Assembly: GCA_945877115.1 (NCBI GenBank)
Contig: CAMCQR010000003.1
Location: 1 to 64,000 of the forward strand
Length of the DNA stretch: 64,000 nucleotides
Reading direction: 5' to 3'
Origin: Synechococcus sp. UW140
GTDB lineage: Bacteria > Cyanobacteriota > Cyanobacteriia > PCC-6307 > Cyanobiaceae
Positions within the stretch are counted from its first letter, which is position 1. Every line of letters begins with the position of its first letter. Shown here piece after piece: positions 58,429 through 64,000 of the stretch. A program made the translations under genes and the position numbers. The notes beneath the pieces were generated by a model. That model saw only the letters and a list, made by a program, of their open reading frames with translations, did no database searches and was not told the origin of the DNA.

Positions 58429-58899
58429 GTGTCTGTCCCCCCTCTCCCCGTGCAGGTGGATGTGGATCTGTTGGCCGCCCCCTTCGATCCCCTGCAAAGC
58501 CTGGCCGCCTGGCAGGCCAGCCGGCGGGTCGGGCGGCCCTGCATCGGTGCGGCCGAAGCCCACTTCATCGGTCGGGTGCGACCGGTGGCCGCCGATGGCT
58601 CACCCTTGGAGGCCCTGGAAATCGAGCACTATCCGGGCATGACCGAACGGCGGATCGCGGCGATCAGCCAGGCCCTGGCCCTTGATCACGGAGTCGCCGC
58701 CGTGCTGGTGCGGCACCGCGTCGGCCGGCTCAAGCCCGACGAGCCGATCGTGGTGGTGGCGGTGGCAGCGGATCGGCGCGGGCCGGCCCTGCGCTGCTGC
58801 CAGGAGGTGCTCGAAAGCCTCAAACACGAGGCGCCGTTCTGGAAACGGGAATGGGTCAACGGCTGCGGCCACTGGGTGGCGGCGAACACGCCCCTCTGA
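58429..58899 (+). CDS. moaE: Molybdopterin synthase catalytic subunit
   Basis: ALEIEHYPGMTERRIAAISQ, VAAVLVRHRVGRLKPDEPIVVVAV, LKHEAPFWKREW. Confidence 0.96.
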   Translation: MSVPPLPVQVDVDLLAAPFDPLQSLAAWQASRRVGRPCIGAAEAHFIGRVRPVAADGSPLEALEIEHYPGMTERRIAAISQALALDHGVAAVLVRHRVGRLKPDEPIVVVAVAADRRGPALRCCQEVLESLKHEAPFWKREWVNGCGHWVAANTPL

Positions 58900-58902
58900 G
58901 GC

Positions 58903-60150
58903 TCAGAACAGGGACCGCCGCAGGAGCTGGGCCCAAAGCTGGAGACCGGGCTCAAGGGTGGAAGCCTCGGCGGGGATCTCCAACAGCAGATCGGCCCCCT
59001 GCAACGAGCCGATGCGGGAGGAGGCCTGGCTGCCCTCCAGCCGCGCCAGGGGCCGACCCTCCCCATCCACCTCCAGCCGGGCCCGGGCCAGCTCCGGCCG
59101 ACCGGGCCGCCGCTGCCAGCGATCCGCCAGGGTCACCCGCAGCCGCAGGGGCACCTCGGGCACGGCACCCTCCAGCCGTTGCAAGGCGGGCCAGAGCAAT
59201 TCCAGGGCCGTGATCGCGGCGGCCACCGGATTACCGGGCAGGCCGAACAGGGGCACCCCACCCAGATGGCCAAAGGCAAAGGGACGCCCGGGACGTAGGA
59301 ATAATTTCCAGAAGTCGACCTGGCCCCGCTCGGCCAGCAGGGGCCGAATCCAATCGCTATCTCCCGCCGAAACGCCACCGGTCGTCACCACCACATCCGA
59401 ATCGCTGGCGAGGGCATCAAGGGCCTGGCCCAGGCGCTCGGGCTCATCGGGCTCCCAGCGCCTGGCGGCCACGGGGTAGCCGAGACGCAGCAGCAGGGCC
59501 CCGAGGAGGGTGCCATTGCTTTCCCAGATCTGGCCGAAGGCGCGTTGGCCGCCCGGCGCCACCAGTTCATCGCCGCTGACCAGCAGACCCAGCCGGGGGC
59601 GCTTCACCACCTCAAGGCAGGCGACACCGCATCCGGCCAGGCGCCCCAGATCGGCCGGCCCCAGGCGATGGCCTGCCGGCAACAGCAGGTCCCCCTGGGC
59701 TCCCTCCTCATCGGCCGGGCGAATCCAGCAGGCGGAACCCGCCTCGGCGACCAGCTGAATCACGTCCCCCTCGCGTCGCACAAGCTCCTGGGCCACCACC
59801 CTGGTGGCCCCTGGGGGCAAGGGGGCACCGGTGAGGATGCGAATCGCCTGGTCGCCATGGAGGCTTGCCAGGCAGGGAAGACCTGGGGCCGAGCGACCGA
59901 CGACGGACCATTGGCGCCCCACAGCAGGCGGAAGCGCATCGCTGACGGCGTAGCCATCGAGAATCGCCGCCCGAAAACCCGGCACCGCCGCGCTGGCCCG
60001 CACCGCCACCGCCGCCACCCGATCGAGGCCCTCCAGCAGCGGAACCGTTTCGCGGCCGGCGAGCGGTTGGAGGCTGCTGAGTACCCGGCGGCGGGCCTCC
60101 TCCAGGGGAAGACCCTCCGGTGGAAAGGGCTCAGCCATGGCTGGCCGCAC
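58903..60150 (-). CDS. moeA: Molybdopterin molybdotransferase
   Basis: AAILDGYAVSDAL, IRILTGAPLPPGATRVVAQE, VVVTTGGVSAGDSDWIRPLL, PLFGLPGNPVAA. Confidence 0.96.
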   Translation of the reverse strand: MRPAMAEPFPPEGLPLEEARRRVLSSLQPLAGRETVPLLEGLDRVAAVAVRASAAVPGFRAAILDGYAVSDALPPAVGRQWSVVGRSAPGLPCLASLHGDQAIRILTGAPLPPGATRVVAQELVRREGDVIQLVAEAGSACWIRPADEEGAQGDLLLPAGHRLGPADLGRLAGCGVACLEVVKRPRLGLLVSGDELVAPGGQRAFGQIWESNGTLLGALLLRLGYPVAARRWEPDEPERLGQALDALASDSDVVVTTGGVSAGDSDWIRPLLAERGQVDFWKLFLRPGRPFAFGHLGGVPLFGLPGNPVAAAITALELLWPALQRLEGAVPEVPLRLRVTLADRWQRRPGRPELARARLEVDGEGRPLARLEGSQASSRIGSLQGADLLLEIPAEASTLEPGLQLWAQLLRRSLF

Positions 60151-60664
60151 TCGGGAGGGTCGGGCGCGTCCAGGGCCCCGAGCGGCCCCCCGACTTGCGC
60201 AACAGGTGCACAGGCCCGAGCACCATGGCCGGATCGCTCGATTTCACCATGTCGTAGAGGGTGAGCAGACCGACGCTGACGGCCGTCAGGGCCTCCATCT
60301 CGACGCCGGTGGAGGCCGTCGTGCTGACGGCAACTTCGAGGCGCAAGCCGCTGCCATCGGCGGTCGCTTCGATCAGCACCTGGACGCCGCTCAAGGGCAG
60401 GGGATGGCAGAGGGGAATCAAGTCCGAGGTGCGCTTGGCCGCCTGAATCGCCGCCACCCGGGCCACGGCTAGCACATCCCCCTTGGGGGCCCTGCCCTCC
60501 AGCACCAGCGCCAACACCGCAGGCTGCATCGCCAAAAACCCCTCCGCCACCGCCTGCCGCACCGTGGCGGGCCGATCGCCCACCTCCACCATCCGCACGG
60601 CGCCGGCCCCATCGAGATGGGTGAGGGGTCCGGGGAGGGGGGAGAGGCCTGGTTCGGTGGTCAT
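60131..60664 (-). CDS. moaC: Cyclic pyranopterin monophosphate synthase
   Basis: THLDGAGAVRMVEVGDRPATVRQAVAEG, AKRTSDLIPLCHPLPLSGV, TGVEMEALTAVSVGLLTLYDMVKS; start at MTTEPG. Confidence 0.95.
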   Translation of the reverse strand: MTTEPGLSPLPGPLTHLDGAGAVRMVEVGDRPATVRQAVAEGFLAMQPAVLALVLEGRAPKGDVLAVARVAAIQAAKRTSDLIPLCHPLPLSGVQVLIEATADGSGLRLEVAVSTTASTGVEMEALTAVSVGLLTLYDMVKSSDPAMVLGPVHLLRKSGGRSGPWTRPTLPSAASHG

Positions 60665-60779
60665 GGGCCCGTGGGCTGGGACAGCCAAAGGCCGCCGATG
60701 GCTGAATCCTGGCAGCGGCAACACCGGGGCGGGACCTGTGGGTAGGGAATCCCGCGCATCAGCCCCCTTGACCCCCAAC

Positions 60780-61631
60780 TCAACGCAGTTCAAACAGCAG
60801 CAGATCGGCACCCTTGGCGCCGGCCCTGAGGCAGGTCGACCTGCCGGGGGCAAAACCGAGCCCGTCGCCCTGGCGTAGGACGCCATTCATCCCGCCCCCA
60901 GCCCCTGGGCCCTGGGCATCCCCCTCGCCCGGGTTGCGGGGGCCTGGGACCCGGTTGCCCGCGGGGGTCTCGTCCGAGTCACTAGCAACCGCGTGGGTAT
61001 CGCTGGCGATCAATTCACCCGCGATCATCTGGATCCAGCCCTGGGCGTCAGGAGCCACCGCACAACCAAGCTCTTGGCCCGCAGCGGCACGGGCCCGCCA
61101 GAGCCGCACGGGCCTGTTGATGGCCATGGCCCCCTCCCGGCCCTCCGGATCGATCAATAGGGTCCAACCCCGATCGATCGCGAAGGGTTTCTGTTCGTAG
61201 CCGGGGGTGAGGCCCGTGCCGCTGGGCTCGATCCAGATCTGCAGCAGATGGCAGGGGGCGGCCGAGGGGTTGGTTTCGCTGTGCACGATGCCGGTGCCGG
61301 CAGTCATCCGCTGCACCTCTCCACAGCGCAGGGCTTCGCTATGGCCCATGGAATCCTGATGGTGCAATTCGCCCGCCAGCATCACGGTGATGATCTCCAT
61401 GTCGGCATGGGGATGCATCCCAAAACCGTGGCCGGCCTGAATGCGGTCTTCGTTGATCACCCGCAGGGGCCCAAAGCCACACCAATCGCGGTCGAAATGG
61501 CCGGCGAAACTGAAGCTGTGCCAACTATCAAGCCAGGAGTTCTGGCTGTGGAAGCGGCCGGCGGCCGGCCTGTAGGTCAAACCGGCCTGGTCGAAGCAGG
61601 GGCGATTGCGCGTGCTTGGGGTGCTAGCCAT
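60780..61631 (-). CDS. Pirin family protein
   Basis: SWHSFSFAGHFDRDWCGFGPLRVINEDRIQAGHGFGMHPHADMEIITVMLAGELHHQDSMG...MTAGTGIVHSE. Confidence 0.95.
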   Translation of the reverse strand: MASTPSTRNRPCFDQAGLTYRPAAGRFHSQNSWLDSWHSFSFAGHFDRDWCGFGPLRVINEDRIQAGHGFGMHPHADMEIITVMLAGELHHQDSMGHSEALRCGEVQRMTAGTGIVHSETNPSAAPCHLLQIWIEPSGTGLTPGYEQKPFAIDRGWTLLIDPEGREGAMAINRPVRLWRARAAAGQELGCAVAPDAQGWIQMIAGELIASDTHAVASDSDETPAGNRVPGPRNPGEGDAQGPGAGGGMNGVLRQGDGLGFAPGRSTCLRAGAKGADLLLFELR

Positions 61632-61716
61632 GGCCGGGGCTCAGGGAGCATCGAAGTGCCCTGACGGTGGCGGCAGGGCCAACCGATGGCAAGGCGGGCC
61701 AGGCCTTAGCGGCAGT

Positions 61717-61839
61717 TCAGGAGAAGCCGACCTCAAGGCTGTAGAACTCGGCCACACTGGCCACCAAACCGGCCAACAGGGCGATCTTCCAGGCCGAGAA
61801 GAGCAGGCGGTTCAGCACGGTGGTCACGGGGGGAATCAT
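61717..61839 (-). CDS. Small membrane protein ORF (40 aa; not in supplied track)
   Basis: Reverse-strand ATG...TGA: MIPPVTTVLNRLLFSAWKIALLAGLVASVAEFYSLEVGFS; ATG overlaps the upstream stop (ATGA). Confidence 0.5.
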   Translation of the reverse strand: MIPPVTTVLNRLLFSAWKIALLAGLVASVAEFYSLEVGFS

Positions 61840-62024
61840 CGGCGTATCTCCGCCAGCTGGGGCACGATCTCACTGCCATGGACGGCAAAGGTGGGGGAAC
61901 TGCGGGCATCCAGGGGCCAGCGCCTGACCCAGACACAATCGGAGAAATCGTCGAAATTGACCACCTGGTAGGTGGCGCCTGGTTTTTGGTTGATGCTGAT
62001 CAGGTCTCCAGGTTGAAATGTCAT
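61836..62024 (-). CDS. Small conserved-looking hypothetical (62 aa)
   Basis: MTFQPGDLISINQKPGATYQVVNFDDFSDCVWVRRWPLDARSSPTFAVHGSEIVPQLAEIRR; listed ORF is extended upstream. Confidence 0.6.
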   Translation of the reverse strand: MTFQPGDLISINQKPGATYQVVNFDDFSDCVWVRRWPLDARSSPTFAVHGSEIVPQLAEIRR

Positions 62025-62294
62025 GTTAAGAAAATTGACTTTGCGGTACTTAAGCACCTTCGAGAAGGGCAATGAGTATTGATGCTCAATTGCTGACTGC
62101 CATCCGCAAGCAAGCAGGTTGCCGGGGCCGTCCTGGCAACCTGCCACAAAAGAAGCAGGCGGCCACAGGGACCGGAATCGGCAATGCGACAGATTTTGTC
62201 GCGAGGTGCAAGCCGCAGCCTTGGGAAGCAAGCTCCTTAGGCCCAAGGGCCGATCGTCCCCTTGGCCAGTGCTGCCTTGGGGCAGCCAACGACG

Positions 62295-63287
62295 TCAGTC
62301 GCCGCCTAAGGACAACACCGCCTGATCGATCCGCTGGCCCTCGGCATTCCAGCCCTCAATCCGTAATTTTTTGGCCCCAAAGTTGAGCTGGGCAAAGCTG
62401 TACTGGCTGGTGGCGTAGGCGGTGTGCTCGTTGGGCAGCACCGCTCGCAGGTTGGCGCCGCCACCGCCCACCGTCAGATAGGTGGTTCCATGGAGGCGCT
62501 TGGTGCGCTCGTAGTTATGGTCGTGGCCATTGATATAAAGCTGCACCCCATAGCGCTTGAACAACGGCGTCAGGCGGGCAATACCAGCCGGATCGTCGCC
62601 GTAGAAACCCGCCGTGTAGAGGGGATGGTGGCCCACCACCACTTTCCAAGGGGACGTACTGCGGGCCAGAGCTGCCTTGAGCCAGGGCAGTTGGTGCTGC
62701 CAGGCCGCATTGACGTTGGTGTCCAGCAAGAAGAACTCCACGGGCCCCCGCCGCAGGCTGTACCAGCGGCCCCCCATGCCAAAGGCCGGATAGGCCACCT
62801 GGCCCTCACCATTGCGGGTGCGGATGTCGTGGTTGCCCAGCACCGCAAAGAAGGGCACCTTGTTGGCCAGCAACTCTTGATAGGGCTTAACGAAGGCCTG
62901 TTCCAACTTGGCCGGATCACCGTCCGGATAGACGTTGTCGCCCGCCAGCACCACCAGATCCACCGGCTGGCGCCGGTTCACCAAGGCCATCTGCTGGCCC
63001 ACCGCCCTTTGGTGCTTGTTGCCGCTGCCCGTATCCGCCACCGCCAACACATGCAAGCTGGCCCCACCGGCGACTGGCGTCGCCAGGGCCGGGCCCAGCC
63101 GCGGCCAGGCCAAACCAAATCCGACAACAGCGGAGGCGGCCAGGATCAACCGTTGAAAGCCCCGGCGATGGCGTGCGCTGCGATGGCCTTGGTCCTGGTG
63201 GACACGGTGACGACCGGCTTGATCGCTATCAGAAACCAGGCCCGTGGCAGGGGACTTGCCGGTAAAACGGGCTGGGGGGGATTTCAT
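62295..63287 (-). CDS. Exported metallophosphoesterase
   Basis: LAVADTGSGNKHQRAVGQQM, LVVLAGDNVYPDGD, AVLGNHDIRT, VVGHHPLYTAGFYGD, GHDHNYER. Confidence 0.94.
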   Translation of the reverse strand: MKSPPARFTGKSPATGLVSDSDQAGRHRVHQDQGHRSARHRRGFQRLILAASAVVGFGLAWPRLGPALATPVAGGASLHVLAVADTGSGNKHQRAVGQQMALVNRRQPVDLVVLAGDNVYPDGDPAKLEQAFVKPYQELLANKVPFFAVLGNHDIRTRNGEGQVAYPAFGMGGRWYSLRRGPVEFFLLDTNVNAAWQHQLPWLKAALARSTSPWKVVVGHHPLYTAGFYGDDPAGIARLTPLFKRYGVQLYINGHDHNYERTKRLHGTTYLTVGGGGANLRAVLPNEHTAYATSQYSFAQLNFGAKKLRIEGWNAEGQRIDQAVLSLGGD

Positions 63288-63889
63288 AGGGCGCTGACTT
63301 CCAGCTGCTGCAGCCGCTGCAATTCGGCCAGCACCTCCTGGCCATGGCCCAGGGGCCGCACCCCCACCCAGCGGGCCCGCAGTTGGCCGTTGGGGTCGAT
63401 CAAAAAGCTGTGGCGTTGCGAATAGGGCGCCAGCCAGGAGCCATAGTCGCGACTGACCGTGCCCCCAGGATCGGAGAGCAGGGGATAGGTCAACCCTTCG
63501 GCGGCACAGAAGGAGAGATGGGCATCGGCATCATCGGCGCTGATGCCCACCACTTCAGCACCGAATCGGTGGAAGTCGGCTAACGCCGCCTGAAAGGATC
63601 GGGCTTCTAGGGTGCACCCGCTAGTGAAATCCTTGGGATAGAAATAAAGAACCAGCCAACGTCCCTGAAAGTCTGAGGATCGCAAGCGCACCGGGATGGC
63701 GTCGGTACTGCCCTTGGCGGATGGCCGCCCCCGGGGCGGAGCCACACCCTGGAGATCAAAGGGGGGAGCAAGCTTGTCGAGATCGGGCAGCACACCACCC
63801 AAGGCCTTAGCCGGAGCCACTCCCCAGGCCAAAAATAGGCCGAAGGGAAGGGAAAAACCAGCCAGGGACAGCCACTGACGGCGGCGCAT
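63284..63889 (-). CDS. Peroxiredoxin (BCP/AhpC-TSA family), exported-type N-terminus
   Basis: GRWLVLYFYPKDFTSGCTLEARSFQAAL...FGAEVVGISADDADAHLSFC; start at MRRRQWLSL. Confidence 0.93.
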   Translation of the reverse strand: MRRRQWLSLAGFSLPFGLFLAWGVAPAKALGGVLPDLDKLAPPFDLQGVAPPRGRPSAKGSTDAIPVRLRSSDFQGRWLVLYFYPKDFTSGCTLEARSFQAALADFHRFGAEVVGISADDADAHLSFCAAEGLTYPLLSDPGGTVSRDYGSWLAPYSQRHSFLIDPNGQLRARWVGVRPLGHGQEVLAELQRLQQLEVSAL

Positions 63890-63920
63890 CAAAGGAGTCC
63901 CCAATGGGGTGAGATGAACT

Positions 63921-64000
63921 TCAGAAGCGGCGCAGGTCCACGCCCAGATCCTTGGCAAAGCGACCGAGGCCGAGTTTCTGGATGGTGCGCAGGGCTTTGG
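63921..64000 (-). CDS. rpmB: 50S ribosomal protein L28, C-terminal end (truncated by window)
   Basis: Reverse translation KALRTIQKLGLGRFAKDLGVDLRRF* matches the picocyanobacterial L28 C-terminus. Confidence 0.7.
   Translation of the reverse strand, partial: KALRTIQKLGLGRFAKDLGVDLRRF

Noticed and set aside
1-64000. CRISPR array, tRNA/rRNA, IS element or prophage
   Set aside because: No regular repeat-spacer pattern, cloverleaf, transposase or phage structural gene was recognised by reading; a tool scan would be needed to exclude small RNAs.

Overview
The window is GC-rich cyanobacterial chromosome, most consistent with the alpha-cyanobacterial Synechococcus/Cyanobium group (inferred from gene content, no search run). 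The left ~42 kb is mainly housekeeping: apt, a UbiH-like FAD hydroxylase, an Hli protein, dapB, chlH, accD, a prepilin peptidase, prk, leuB, lpxD, proB, ruvX, a PIN-PhoH ATPase, fumC, a Fur-family regulator, hisA, a CSP41-like epimerase, a SGNH acyltransferase and a Ski2-like helicase. From ~42.6 to 60.7 kb there is a nitrate-assimilation and molybdenum-cofactor island: cobA, a CbiX-like chelatase with a long N-terminal helical extension, nirA, a TrpD2-like gene, narM, nrtABCD, narB, mobA, moaA, moaB, moaD, moaE, moeA and moaC. A pirin, two coupled small ORFs, a metallophosphoesterase, a peroxiredoxin and the end of rpmB follow. No tRNA, rRNA, CRISPR, IS element or prophage was recognised. Items most worth a second look are: the nirA/chelatase/cobA stop-start coupled set with its unusual chelatase; the TrpD2-like gene coupled to narM; an ammonium-transporter pseudogene; a standalone DUF4347 protein beside an AT-rich island; a Fur paralogue lacking complete CxxC motifs; and an unlisted 40-aa ORF coupled to a 62-aa ORF.
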